A DNA stretch of 64,000 nt from Humibacillus sp. DSM 29435 (GCF_001758225.1 NZ_MAST01000012.1:248001-312000), one strand, 5' to 3'; positions 37,056 to 45,272 are shown, counted from the stretch's first letter. The notes: generated by a model from the sequence alone, not told the origin. Translations and numbers: made by a program.

Positions 37056-37874
37056 ATGTTCGATCTGTTGCTGTCCCCTGTCATCTCTGTCGTGGCTGCT
37101 GTGCTCGCAGCCAACCATTCTCTGGCCGGCACGCTCGGCCTGTCCCCTGGTTCGGCCGGGGCCTGGCTGCTCGGAGTCTTCCTGTTGGTCGTGGCGGTGC
37201 GAACGGCCATGGTGCCGTTGGTCGTCCACTCCGTGCGAGGCGCCCACGCGCGGGCCCGCGCTCTGCCGCACGTGAGTGCCCTCCGGCGCAGGTACGAGGG
37301 AACGCGCGACCTCGACGCCCTCCGGCGGATGCGCGAGGAGCAACGGCGCATCCACCTCGAGCACGGTGTCTCGAGATGGAGCCTGGCACCGGCCCTGCTC
37401 CAGCTGCCTCTCGTCTACGCGCTCTACCGGGTCGTGTCCGACCTGACGGCGGGCCATGCCGTCGGGGCGCTCGACGCGGCTCTCGTCGCCTCGGCGTCGG
37501 CGGCCTCGGTGGCGGGGCTGCACCTGACGCGCCGCCTCGGCGCGACACTGCAGCAGGGCCCCTCTGCTGTCGTGCTGCTCGTCGGGTTGGCGGTGCTCGC
37601 GGCTGCGCTGTCGTTCGCGACCCAGCACTGGTTCACCCTGCCGCTGATGGACCTGTCCACGCAGCCCGCAAGCCTGGGGGCCGTGCAGCATCTGATGCCC
37701 TGGCTCGCTGCCGGTGGCGTGCTCGTCGCGGCTGCCTACGTGCCGGTCGGGCTGCTCGTCTACTGGGTGTTCAACAACGCCTGGACCTTCGGGCAGCAGG
37801 CCCTGATCTGGCGTTTCGCCCCCACACCGGGCTCCCCCGCCGAGCGCCGCCGTCACGAGCGGGGCCTCAGCTGA
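37056..37874 (+). CDS. yidC: YidC/Oxa1-family membrane insertase (accessory copy)
   Basis: YidC inserts membrane proteins with or without Sec. The 272-residue protein starts FDLLLSPVISVVAA and has a helical hairpin with RRRYEGTRDLDALRRMREEQRRI in the cytoplasm. It then has about four helices, including WSLAPALLQLPLVYALYR, which carries the family Gln/Leu/Pro pattern, and PVGLLVYWVFNNAWT near the end. It is shorter than the main actinobacterial YidC next to rnpA/rpmH, so it is likely a second, specialised copy. The ATG at 37056 (or GTG at 37053) has TTGGAG upstream. Confidence 0.88.
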   Translation: MFDLLLSPVISVVAAVLAANHSLAGTLGLSPGSAGAWLLGVFLLVVAVRTAMVPLVVHSVRGAHARARALPHVSALRRRYEGTRDLDALRRMREEQRRIHLEHGVSRWSLAPALLQLPLVYALYRVVSDLTAGHAVGALDAALVASASAASVAGLHLTRRLGATLQQGPSAVVLLVGLAVLAAALSFATQHWFTLPLMDLSTQPASLGAVQHLMPWLAAGGVLVAAAYVPVGLLVYWVFNNAWTFGQQALIWRFAPTPGSPAERRRHERGLS

Positions 37875-37880
37875 CTGTGG

Positions 37881-38711
37881 TCAGATCAGGGCCGTGAGGC
37901 TCTGGACGCCGGTGTAGAGAGCGACCACCACGAGCAGCACCGCGAACGTCTGCTTGAGCCGCGCCGACGGCACCCGGGCAACGACGCGACTGCCGAGCAG
38001 GCTGCCGACCACGGCCGCGCCGGTGAAGGTGGCGATCAGGGCCCAGTCGAGCTCGGTGGCCAGCTGCGCCCTGGCCGCCAGCGCGGTGGCGCTGTTGACC
38101 GCGATCACGAGCAACGACGTGCCGACGGCGACGGCCATCGGGACGTCGAGCACCAGCACCAGGGCGGGAACGATTGCGAATCCTCCTCCGACACCGAAGA
38201 ACCCGGTGAGCAACCCTACGGCGGTCGCCGTACCCACGAGCAGGGCCACACGACGAGCGTCGTACGAGCGGGTCGGCGTTCGCGCGTCCCCGACGCGCCC
38301 CGCCTCCATGGTCGCGTCGATATCGATGTCGGCGTCGGTCGTCCCGTCGGCGGCACGAGGGGTTGGGCGAAGCATGAGCACCGCGACGACGAGAATGAGC
38401 GTCGCGAAAATGGCCAGCAGAACCGCAGGCGAGACCTTGACCGACAACCGGCTGCCGGCGAGCGACCCGACCGTGCCGAGCAGCCCGAAGGTGAGACCGT
38501 GGCCGAACCTGACCCGACCGGCGCGGGCGTGCGGCACCAGACCCATCAGTGCGGTGACGCCCACGATGAGCAGCGAGCTCGTGATCGCCACCCGCGGCTC
38601 CTGGCCCAGCAGGTAGACCAGGGCCGGAACGGTCAGCACCGACCCGCCCCCACCGAGAGCCCCCAGGCTGAGCCCGATGACGACGCCGAGCGGCAGCGCC
38701 AGCAGCAACAC
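37881..38711 (-). CDS. TSUP-family (TauE/SafE) sulfite or organosulfur exporter
   Basis: A 276-residue transporter with eight predicted helices in two repeats. Each repeat begins with the family Gly motif: GLSLGALGGGGSVLTVPALV near the N-terminus and TGFFGVGGGFAIVPALVL in the second half. An acidic loop (TDADIDIDATMEAG) joins them. TSUP proteins export sulfite, thiosulfate or similar anions. It lies beside a small Cys protein and a persulfide dioxygenase in the same direction, as in known cst-type sulfide-detoxification loci. Confidence 0.88.
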   Translation of the reverse strand: MLLLALPLGVVIGLSLGALGGGGSVLTVPALVYLLGQEPRVAITSSLLIVGVTALMGLVPHARAGRVRFGHGLTFGLLGTVGSLAGSRLSVKVSPAVLLAIFATLILVVAVLMLRPTPRAADGTTDADIDIDATMEAGRVGDARTPTRSYDARRVALLVGTATAVGLLTGFFGVGGGFAIVPALVLVLDVPMAVAVGTSLLVIAVNSATALAARAQLATELDWALIATFTGAAVVGSLLGSRVVARVPSARLKQTFAVLLVVVALYTGVQSLTALI

Positions 38712-38714
38712 CGG

Positions 38715-38888
38715 TCAGCGTTGGCGGAAGAGGCGGCTCAGCAGTGATCCGCCGGATGTCGCCGGGTCGGCCTCGTGTCCGGGGCACCGCTGGCTCGACG
38801 GAACCCCCCGCAACACCTGGTCGACGTGTTGGCCGCAGCCGGCCCACGTGGTCTTGCCACAGGTTTTGCAGCTCACTGCACGGCACAT
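38715..38888 (-). CDS. Small Cys-rich protein (57 residues)
   Basis: A short protein beginning MCRAVSCKTCGKTTWAGCG. Five Cys lie at positions 2, 7, 10, 18 and 35, and His at 21 and 38 could complete a metal site or carry persulfide. Similar short proteins with the CGKTTWAGCGxHV pattern occur widely in actinobacteria, but I know of no function. The start is well supported by AAGGAG nine bases upstream. It ends three bases before the TSUP gene start, so the two are probably co-transcribed. Confidence 0.75.
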   Translation of the reverse strand: MCRAVSCKTCGKTTWAGCGQHVDQVLRGVPSSQRCPGHEADPATSGGSLLSRLFRQR

Positions 38889-38969
38889 GGCGGGGTACTC
38901 CTTCGGGTCGATGGTGCTGGGTTTGGTGAACACGCCGAGGTGATCGGCGCGGGGTGGGTTCGACTGGTG

Positions 38970-38991
38970 GTGCGGGGTGGGTGCGGGGTCA
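38970..38991. repeat. 11-bp tandem repeat at the stop codon of the persulfide dioxygenase
   Basis: GTGCGGGGTGG and GTGCGGGGTCA lie head to tail. The last three bases of the second copy are the stop codon on the minus strand. Confidence 0.8.
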
Positions 38992-40353
38992 GGCAGCCGT
39001 GACCAGAGGGAGACCGCTGGCGGCTGCGCTCTGCTCGAAGTCGTCGTCGACGGCGACGACCTGGTGGCCGTGGGCCGCGAGTACGGAGGCGGCGATCGAG
39101 GCGCGGTAGCCGCCCGCGCAGTGCACCCACAGCTCGCCCGGTGGAACCTCGTCGAGCCGGCCGAGCACCTGGTGGATCGGGATGTTGACGGCGCCCTCGA
39201 TGTGGTTCTCGGCGAACTCACTCGCTCGACGGACGTCGACGACGGTCACCGGGCGGTGGTGTCGCACCTGGGCGAGGTCGGCGAAGGCGGCCCGGGGGAA
39301 GGTGCCCAACGGCTCGTCGGTCCACTGGTGGGGCTCGCCATGCGCCGCCCCCTGCAGCTGGTCGATGCCGATGCGCACCAGCTCGCGTTGCGCCTCGGCG
39401 ATCTGCGCGGGGCTCTCGCCGAGCAGCGTGATCGGCGTGCCCCAGGGAATGAGCCAGCCCAGGTAGGTCGCGAACTGGCCGTCCAGGCCGAAGTTGAGGC
39501 TGCCGACGACGTGACCGGCGGCGTAGGCGGTGCGGTTGCGCAGGTCGACCAGCCACTCCCCCGCCGCGAGCCGGCTGCGGATGACCTCCCGGTCGGCCAT
39601 CGACGGAGGTGTGAGGTCGGGCGCGGTCGGGCCGGCTGCGTTGCCCGGCCCCATGTGGGTGTAGTAGGCGGGGTAGGCGTCGAGACCGGCCAGCACCTCG
39701 GCCACCCACTGCTGCTCGCTCTGGGTCAGCGCCGGGTTGTCGCGCTTCTCGTCGCCCATCGTGGAGGCGTCGCTCCCGCCGCTCGAACCGGCCGAGCAGA
39801 AGCTTCCGAAGCCATGCGTGGGCAGCACCTGGGCGTCGTCAGGCAGCTCACGGGCCAGACGCCGGGCCGACGCGTACTGATGACGCACGAGGTCGTGCGT
39901 GTGGTCCTCTCCGAGCAGGTCGGGCCGGCCGGTGGCACCGAAGAGCAACGACCCACCGGTGAAGACGCCGGCAGCCGCACCGTCTGTCTCCAGGGCGTAC
40001 GACAGGTGCGTGTAGGTGTGCCCGGGTGTGGCGATGGCCCGCACCCGCAGGCTGGGTGAGACCTCGACGACGTCGTCGTCGCGAATGGGAGTGCGCTCGA
40101 AGCGCACCTCGTCATCGGCGTTGACGTAGTAGGCCGCTCCCGTGGCCTTCGCCAGCGCGAGGCCACCGGTGAGGTAGTCGTTGTGCAGGTGGGTCTCGAA
40201 GACGTGCGTGATGCGTACCTGCTCGGATGCCGCCAGCTCGAGAACGCGGTCGATGTCTCGTTGCGGGTCGATCACGAGAGCGACCTGACCGTCGTGAGCC
40301 AGGTAGCTGCGATCACCCAGCGTGGGCGTCTCGATCGTGAGAATGGTCGGCAT
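38989..40353 (-). CDS. Persulfide dioxygenase (ETHE1-like MBL fold) with two rhodanese domains
   Basis: The enzyme would oxidise glutathione-type or mycothiol persulfide to sulfite and pass sulfur through a rhodanese. In this 454-residue protein the MBL domain (about 1-240) has H55, H57, D59 (THLHNDYL) and later ligands in GHTYTHLS and HGFGSFCS. The first rhodanese (about 255-340, WLVDLRNRTAYAAGHV) lacks a catalytic Cys. The second (about 360-450) has C412 in HCAGGYR. The ATG at 40353 has GGAAGGGAA upstream. A TACCC-N4-GGGTA operator overlaps the promoter. Confidence 0.92.
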   Translation of the reverse strand: MPTILTIETPTLGDRSYLAHDGQVALVIDPQRDIDRVLELAASEQVRITHVFETHLHNDYLTGGLALAKATGAAYYVNADDEVRFERTPIRDDDVVEVSPSLRVRAIATPGHTYTHLSYALETDGAAAGVFTGGSLLFGATGRPDLLGEDHTHDLVRHQYASARRLARELPDDAQVLPTHGFGSFCSAGSSGGSDASTMGDEKRDNPALTQSEQQWVAEVLAGLDAYPAYYTHMGPGNAAGPTAPDLTPPSMADREVIRSRLAAGEWLVDLRNRTAYAAGHVVGSLNFGLDGQFATYLGWLIPWGTPITLLGESPAQIAEAQRELVRIGIDQLQGAAHGEPHQWTDEPLGTFPRAAFADLAQVRHHRPVTVVDVRRASEFAENHIEGAVNIPIHQVLGRLDEVPPGELWVHCAGGYRASIAASVLAAHGHQVVAVDDDFEQSAAASGLPLVTAA

Positions 40354-40401
40354 CGCGTTCCCTTCCGGTGGTCGACGACCGGGTTCTCCGGCCCTCTCAA
40401 T

Positions 40402-40415
40402 TACCCTAGGGGGTA
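40402..40415 (-). promoter_or_regulatory. CstR/CsoR-type operator over the persulfide dioxygenase promoter
   Basis: TACCCTAGGGGGTA is TACCC-N4-GGGTA. On the minus strand TTGATA (plus coordinates 40425-40430), 16 bases, and TAGGGT form a good promoter, and the operator covers the -10. The same architecture occurs at 45181 and 45234. Confidence 0.75.
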
Positions 40416-40537
40416 TCGAGACGATATCAAAACAGAGCGGGTCCGAGCCCGCCTCTCGGGGGTCGACACGGGTGCGTGATGAGGCCGGTCGGCCGCCCCC
40501 GCCGGGGCGCACGCGACCCCTCGGATCGCCGCCGGGG

Positions 40538-41908
40538 TCAGGAGAGGCGAACCCGTTCCCCGAGGCGCGGCACGACCGCACACCAACCCAGCTCGTCGGT
40601 GATGAGCTCGGCCAGGGCCCGCGCCGACGGGGGCTCGCCGTGCACCACGTACACGGTCACCGGAGGGGTCGGGAGCCTCCGCAGCCAGTCGATGACCTCG
40701 CCGGCATCGGAGTGCACCGAGAACCCGTCGTCGGTCACGACCTGGGCCCGCACCGGCACGTAGCCCCCCATCATCTTCAGCGCACGGGCACCATCGTGCA
40801 GGTCACGGCCACGGGTGCCGACGGCTTGGTACCCGGTGAGCACGATGGTGTTCCGTCGATGGGGCAGCATCCAGCGCAGGTGATGGATCACGCGTCCGCC
40901 CGAGGCCATGCCCGACGCCGACACGATGATGCAGGGCCGACCGGGGTTGTTCAGGGCCTTGGACTCCTCCGCGCTTCGGGCCAGCCGCAGACCCGACCAG
41001 TCGAGGGGCGGCTGTGGCGTGTCCGGTCGAAGCTCGCCGGCCAGGCCCGGGTTGCGGTAGACCTCCAGCGCCGCGAGCGCCATCGGGCTGTCGAGGTAGA
41101 CCGGTACCGACGGGATGTCACCGCGCTCCATCAGCTGACGGAGCGCATGGATGACCAGCTCGGTGCGGTCAATGGCGAAAGCGGGGATGAGCACCGACCC
41201 ACCCCGACCGATGGTCTCGCGGATGGCCTGGGCGAGAACCGGGTGGGCGGGGTCGGTGGGTGGGTGGGCGCGGTCGCCGTAGGTCGACTCCACCACGACC
41301 ACATCGGATGCCGGCGGGTCGGCGCGCGGTAGCAGCAGCTCGTGCTGCGGCCGCCCGAGGTCGCCGGAGAACAGGACCCGGGCTTCACCGGCCCGCAGCA
41401 GTGCGCTGGCCGAGCCGAGGATGTGCCCCGCGCGGGTCAGGAGGACCTCGAGGTCGGGGGCGAGCATGACGGGCGTGTCGTAGGTGATGGGCCGCAGCAG
41501 GGAGATGGCGCGTTCGGCGTCGGCTGAGGTGTAGAGCGGCAACGGCGGGTCGTGTTTGGACCAGCCGCCCTGTCGGGCGTCATCGGCATCCCGCTCGAGC
41601 AGACGGGCGCTGTCTCGCAGAACGATGGCGGCGAGGGCGGCCGTCCCTTCGGTGCACCAGACCGGGCCGGTGAAACCTTCCCGCACCAAGGCCGGGAGGT
41701 AACCGCAGTGGTCGAGGTGGGCGTGGGTGAGCACGACGTTCTGGACCGAGGAGGCGCGCACGGGGGGCGGGGCCCAGTTGAGTCGCCGCCATTTGCGCTC
41801 GCCCTGGTACAGGCCGCAGTCGACCATCGTGCGCGCGTCATCGTGGTCGATGAGGAACTTGCTCCCGGTGACGGTTCCGGTGGCCCCCAGGAACGTCAGC
41901 GCGGTCAT
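40538..41908 (-). CDS. MBL-fold beta-CASP RNA/DNA hydrolase
   Basis: A 456-residue hydrolase of the CPSF-73/TTHA0252 type. H62, H64, D66 and H67 (THAHLDHCG) bind zinc, with further ligands in GHILGSAS, FSGDLG and the beta-CASP domain (VVVVESTYGDR, then SASGMASGGRVIHH). The C-terminal HSDAGEVIDWLRRL and VVHGEP complete the fold. Relatives act as RNases. It is the second gene after a universal stress protein and overlaps it by four bases (ATGA). A stress-linked RNA processing role is inferred. Confidence 0.9.
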   Translation of the reverse strand: MTALTFLGATGTVTGSKFLIDHDDARTMVDCGLYQGERKWRRLNWAPPPVRASSVQNVVLTHAHLDHCGYLPALVREGFTGPVWCTEGTAALAAIVLRDSARLLERDADDARQGGWSKHDPPLPLYTSADAERAISLLRPITYDTPVMLAPDLEVLLTRAGHILGSASALLRAGEARVLFSGDLGRPQHELLLPRADPPASDVVVVESTYGDRAHPPTDPAHPVLAQAIRETIGRGGSVLIPAFAIDRTELVIHALRQLMERGDIPSVPVYLDSPMALAALEVYRNPGLAGELRPDTPQPPLDWSGLRLARSAEESKALNNPGRPCIIVSASGMASGGRVIHHLRWMLPHRRNTIVLTGYQAVGTRGRDLHDGARALKMMGGYVPVRAQVVTDDGFSVHSDAGEVIDWLRRLPTPPVTVYVVHGEPPSARALAELITDELGWCAVVPRLGERVRLS

Positions 41909-42339
41909 CGCACGACCACCACGGTGCAGGCGCTGTGGGAGAGCACGTGCTTGCTCGTCGAGCCCACCAGCAGCTCGAGGACACCACCGTGCCCCCGCGC
42001 GCCGACGACCAGCATGAGGGCGTCGGCCGAGAGCGTGACCAGCTCTTCGGCCGGGTGCCCGGCCAGCACGAGCTGGTCGATCCTGACCTCGGGGAAGTCG
42101 ACGGCCACCTCGCTGGCGATATCCTGCAACGTCTCCTGGGTCACCTTCTCGGAATCGCCGATGCGCTCCCAGGGCGTGGTGCCGACCAACGGCTCCAGGG
42201 TGATCGGGAAGACGTTCCAGACCGCGACCGCGAGCACGTCGAGACCGCGCAGACGAGCCTCCTCGCAGGCCCACCTCACGGCCCTGCGGCTCTCCTTCGA
42301 GCCGTCGACACCGACGACGATCGTTCTCGGACCGGCCAT
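41905..42339 (-). CDS. Universal stress protein, UspA family
   Basis: A 144-residue single USP domain. IVVGVDGSKESRRAVRWAC opens it. GARGHGGVLELLVGS near the end is the ATP-binding G-x2-G-x9-G-S motif, so it probably binds ATP. The ATG at 42339 has AAGGAG seven bases upstream; longer starts up to 42408 lack support. USPs of this class are typical of dormancy regulons controlled by DosR/DevR in actinobacteria, and DosR-like boxes lie in the divergent region. Confidence 0.92.
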   Translation of the reverse strand: MAGPRTIVVGVDGSKESRRAVRWACEEARLRGLDVLAVAVWNVFPITLEPLVGTTPWERIGDSEKVTQETLQDIASEVAVDFPEVRIDQLVLAGHPAEELVTLSADALMLVVGARGHGGVLELLVGSTSKHVLSHSACTVVVVR

Positions 42340-42450
42340 CTCGAACTCCTTGGGTTCTGACAGGTGGCTCTGGGGCTGGCTGCGCCTGCCACAGGGCGGG
42401 TGGGACATCCGCGACTCCTACGTCTGCATTCTTCCCGCCGCCCATGCCGT

Positions 42451-42471
42451 GGGACAGAAGCCTTCGGCCCC
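42451..42471. promoter_or_regulatory. Weak DosR-like box
   Basis: GGGACAGAAGCCTTCGGCCC resembles GGGACTWWAGTCCC with two mismatches in the core and ends with TTCGGCCC, as in some dos boxes. It is the weakest of three candidates in the 318-base USP/ADH divergent region. No gene is seen in that gap. Confidence 0.3.
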
Positions 42472-42479
42472 CTCGACCC

Positions 42480-42494
42480 GGGACCAAAGACCCT
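42480..42494. promoter_or_regulatory. DosR-like box within a larger palindrome
   Basis: GGGACCAAAGACCCT matches GGGACTWWAGTCCC at all but two positions. The flanks GACCCGGG and CCCTGGGTC extend the symmetry. It lies midway between the two start codons. Confidence 0.45.
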
Positions 42495-42551
42495 GGGTCG
42501 GGTGGCCCACCGCTGCCGGACCGCGAGCCGGTCTACCGGCCCTGGAGATAC

Positions 42552-42567
42552 GGACCTTCGGCCCTAG
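42552..42567. promoter_or_regulatory. DosR-like box proximal to the alcohol dehydrogenase
   Basis: GGACCTTCGGCCCTAG keeps GGAC, four bases, then GGCC, one change from the GGAC-N4-GTCC core, about 90 bases before the ADH start. Confidence 0.4.
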
Positions 42568-42657
42568 CCCTGCGACCACCCGGCCCGGAGGCTGGGTGTC
42601 ATCAGTTCGACAACGCCTGATTCACGAGACAGGCGACCACGACAGACGGAGGCAGTC

Positions 42658-43713
42658 GTGAAGGCGCTCGTCTACCACGGTCCGGGCCAGAAGGCTTGGG
42701 AGGACGTGCCGGAGCCGAGAATCATCAACCCGACCGACGTCATCGTGCGGGTCGACACCACGACGATCTGCGGAACAGACCTGCACATCCTCAAGGGTGA
42801 CGTTCCCGCTGTCACCGACGGGCGGATCCTGGGCCATGAGGGCGTCGGGACCGTGACCGAGGTCGGCGGCGCCGTCACCACGGTGGCCGTCGGCGACCGG
42901 GTGCTCATCTCCTGCATCAGCGCCTGCGGCGCCTGCTCGTACTGTCACCAGGGGCTCTACGCGCACTGCCTCGCCGACGAGGGTGCCAGCGGCATCGGAT
43001 GGGTCTTCGGCCACCTCATCGACGGCACGCAGGCCGAGTTCGTGCGTGTTCCCTTCGCCGACAACTCGGTGTACAAGCTCGATGACTCGGTCAGCGACGA
43101 GGCCGCCGTGGTGCTCTCCGACATCCTGCCGACCTGGTTCGAGATCGGCGTGCGTTACGGCCGGGTGAAGCCCGGCGACGTCGTCGCGGTGATCGAAGCG
43201 GGCCCGGTGGGTTTGGCGGCGATGATGACCGCAAGTCTCCACGGCGCGGCGCGCGTCATCGCGGTCGACCTCGACGCCCACCGCATCGAACAGGCTTCGC
43301 AGTTCGGGGCGACCGACGGTGTCAACAACGGCGCCGACGACTGGGCCCAGCAGGTCAAGGCAATGACCGACGGCCTCGGGGTCGACGTGGCGATCGAGGC
43401 CGTGGGCGTCCCTGCCACCTTCGCGGCCTGCCTCGAGATCGTGCGCCCGGGCGGGTCGGTGGCCAACGTCGGGGTGCACGGCGCCCCGGTGGAGCTGCCT
43501 CTGCAGGACTTGTGGATCATGGACCTGTCGATCACCACGGGCCTGGTCAGCACCTCGACCACACCGATGCTGCTCAAGCTGGTGGCCCAACGCAAGCTCG
43601 CCGCAGAGCGCTTCGTCACGCACCACTTCCGTCTCGACCAGATGCTGGAGGCCTACGACGCCTTCGAGCGTGCGGCGGAGACCAACGCCCTCAAGATCGC
43701 CATCAAACGGTAG
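42658..43713 (+). CDS. Zinc-dependent alcohol dehydrogenase family protein
   Basis: A 351-residue medium-chain dehydrogenase. Catalytic zinc ligands are C38 and H60-E61 (CGTD, GHEG). The structural zinc Cys are C90, C93, C96 and C104. The Rossmann motif reads VIEAGPVGL: the first Gly of GxGxxG is E180, which is unusual and could alter cofactor binding. Typical substrates are alcohols or formaldehyde adducts, not determined here. The GTG start at 42658 has ACGGAGG upstream. It is divergent from the USP gene and followed by PIG-L. Confidence 0.9.
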   Translation: MKALVYHGPGQKAWEDVPEPRIINPTDVIVRVDTTTICGTDLHILKGDVPAVTDGRILGHEGVGTVTEVGGAVTTVAVGDRVLISCISACGACSYCHQGLYAHCLADEGASGIGWVFGHLIDGTQAEFVRVPFADNSVYKLDDSVSDEAAVVLSDILPTWFEIGVRYGRVKPGDVVAVIEAGPVGLAAMMTASLHGAARVIAVDLDAHRIEQASQFGATDGVNNGADDWAQQVKAMTDGLGVDVAIEAVGVPATFAACLEIVRPGGSVANVGVHGAPVELPLQDLWIMDLSITTGLVSTSTTPMLLKLVAQRKLAAERFVTHHFRLDQMLEAYDAFERAAETNALKIAIKR

Positions 43714-43765
43714 GTCGCCATCACGCGGATGCCGGGTGTCAGCCCGATGACCGCCAAGCGAAGGG

Positions 43766-44449
43766 ATGACCCTGGTGTCTGCCACCGAGCCCCGAACGGG
43801 GCTCCCTCAATGGCACGCCGTGCTGGCCGTCGTCGCCCATCCCGATGACGAGTCGTTCGGGCTGGGCGCCATTCTCGATGCCTTCGCGAGGTCGGGCACG
43901 CGCACCACAGTGCTGTGCCTGACCCGCGGTGAGGCCTCGACCCTCCATGGAGTGTCGGGTGACCTGACCGCAGTGCGGGCCGGCGAGCTCGAGAAGGCGG
44001 CCCGGGCCCTGGGGGTGTCGGCGACCGAGCTCGCCGACCACCCCGACGGCGCCCTGGCCAGCATCGACCCGGACGTGCTGGCCGCCGAGGTCTCCGCCGC
44101 CGCCACCCGTCATGACGCCGAGGGACTGCTCGTCTTCGACCCGTCGGGCATCTCGGGTCACCCCGACCATGTCGCGGCCACCGCGGCCGCTTTGGCCGCC
44201 GCCGATAACGATGGGCTCCCGGTGCTGGCCTGGACCCTTCCGAGGGCGGTCGCCGACCGGCTGAGGCAGGAGTTCGACGTTCCCTTCGACGGTCACGGCG
44301 ACGCCGAGATCGACCTCGTGCTTCCCGTAACACGAGACCGCCAGCGGGTCGCGAGCCTGGCGCACGCCAGCCAGGCGATCCCGAACAGCGTGCTGTGGCG
44401 CCGCCTCGAGCTCCTCGGCGACCGCGAGCACCTGCGCCGGCTCAGATGA
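43766..44449 (+). CDS. PIG-L/LmbE-family deacetylase
   Basis: A zinc deacetylase of 227 residues. H25, D27, D28 (AHPDDE) bind zinc and act in catalysis; a second zinc ligand lies in SGHPDH. The family includes MshB (mycothiol synthesis) and Mca (mycothiol conjugate amidase). This protein is shorter than MshB, so a different N-acetyl sugar or amide is likely. The start is the ATG at 43766, or the GTG at 43775, which would have a better-spaced GAAGGG. Its stop codon lies three bases beyond the broken DsrE-like gene stop on the other strand. Confidence 0.88.
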   Translation: MTLVSATEPRTGLPQWHAVLAVVAHPDDESFGLGAILDAFARSGTRTTVLCLTRGEASTLHGVSGDLTAVRAGELEKAARALGVSATELADHPDGALASIDPDVLAAEVSAAATRHDAEGLLVFDPSGISGHPDHVAATAAALAAADNDGLPVLAWTLPRAVADRLRQEFDVPFDGHGDAEIDLVLPVTRDRQRVASLAHASQAIPNSVLWRRLELLGDREHLRRLR

Positions 44450-44936
44450 AGAGCAGCTGAGCGCCGTCGGTCAGCTCGATGAAGTCGGAGGCAGAGATGA
44501 TTCCCTCGACCTCGTCACGCAGGTCGTCCTCCTGCAGGTGCTGCATGTCGGCCGACATCCGACAGGCCCACAGATGACCCCCGAGCCCACGATCTGGTCG
44601 AGGAAGTCCGGAACCTCGGGCACGTCGAGCTCAGCGATGGACTTCTTCATCTTCGACGTCGCGAGGTGCGTCATACCCGGGATGCCGCCCAGCCCCATGG
44701 GCAGGTGGGTCGCGGGGTTGCCCCGCGGGGTGAACTTCAGAGTGCCCATCGTGCTCTTGTTGATCATGTCGAAGCCCCGGAAGGTGAGAACAGACGGGTC
44801 TCCACCCTTCCCCGAGGGCGGCGTTGGCCAGGATCAGACCGGGGTAGGCCATGTCGAGGCTGCCCCTGCTGCAGATGATCGCGAGCTTGAGCCCCTGCTA
44901 GGCGGGGCTGTCGAACGATGGCACGATCGGCGCCGG
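44442..44936 (-). pseudogene. DsrE/DsrF-like sulfur-carrier gene, broken
   Basis: Pieces of one DsrE/F-like protein occur in three frames: PSFDSPA then KLAIIC and DMAYPGLILANAALGEG; DMINKSTMGTLKFTPRGNP to FLDQIVGSG; and GHLWACRMSADMQHL to TDGAQLLFI. Visible lesions are a TAG stop at 44898-44900, single-base losses near 44805-44807 (a C-run) and 44786-44790, and another in the C-run at 44578-44582. The usual catalytic Cys (LWACRMSAD) is intact but out of frame. With four lesions in 500 bases a real pseudogene is more likely than sequencing error. Intact relatives carry sulfur in sulfide oxidation. Confidence 0.8.
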
Positions 44937-45180
44937 TGCGCCGTCCGACCGGGCTGTTGCTTGGCGGGCTTGCCGGGGAAGAACGAGACCTCCGGTGAAC
45001 CGGTGAGCTGCTCGTGAAGCGCGCGCGCCTTCGTAGGTGTAGAACTCGCCGAAGCTGCGATGCCACAGCACACTCAGCATGCCCGGCGTCTGATCAGGCC
45101 GCGGCGACGTGCCGGTGTCGATGACGAGATAACAGGCGAACTCGCAAATTCGACCACTCGAGATCGCCCTGCTGAGGCCT
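44937..45180 (-). other. Coding-like debris upstream of the broken DsrE gene
   Basis: Two frames alternate in protein-like sequence, such as WHRSFGEFYTYEGAR then ALHEQLTGSPEVSFFPGKP, broken by shifts near 45030 and 44960. It may be the remains of a second gene or of an N-terminal extension. No intact start or family is recognisable. Confidence 0.4.
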
Positions 45181-45194
45181 ACCCTCCGGGGTAT
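45181..45194 (-). promoter_or_regulatory. CstR/CsoR-type operator before the broken DsrE gene
   Basis: TACCCTCCGGGGTA is TACCC-N4-GGGTA, the same design as the two other copies. It faces the minus-strand pseudogene, which probably belonged to the regulon. Confidence 0.65.
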
Positions 45195-45233
45195 GACATC
45201 AGGGTGGGGGCGGCTCCTGTCGAACCTTCTTTT

Positions 45234-45251
45234 ATACCCTAGAGGGTATAG
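45234..45251 (+). promoter_or_regulatory. CstR/CsoR-type operator of the DUF302-cstR unit
   Basis: TATACCCTAGAGGGTATA is a perfect 7-base inverted repeat around TAGA. It overlaps TATAGT (45248-45253), a good -10. Binding would block transcription of the downstream genes, including the repressor gene itself. Confidence 0.8.
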
Positions 45252-45272
45252 TTGTCCCACAGGAGGAAACCA

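Noticed and set aside
44898-45260. 120-residue minus-strand frame as an intact gene
   Set aside because: It ends at the TAG inside the DsrE-like remnant, mixes coding-like and random parts, and covers the operator region.
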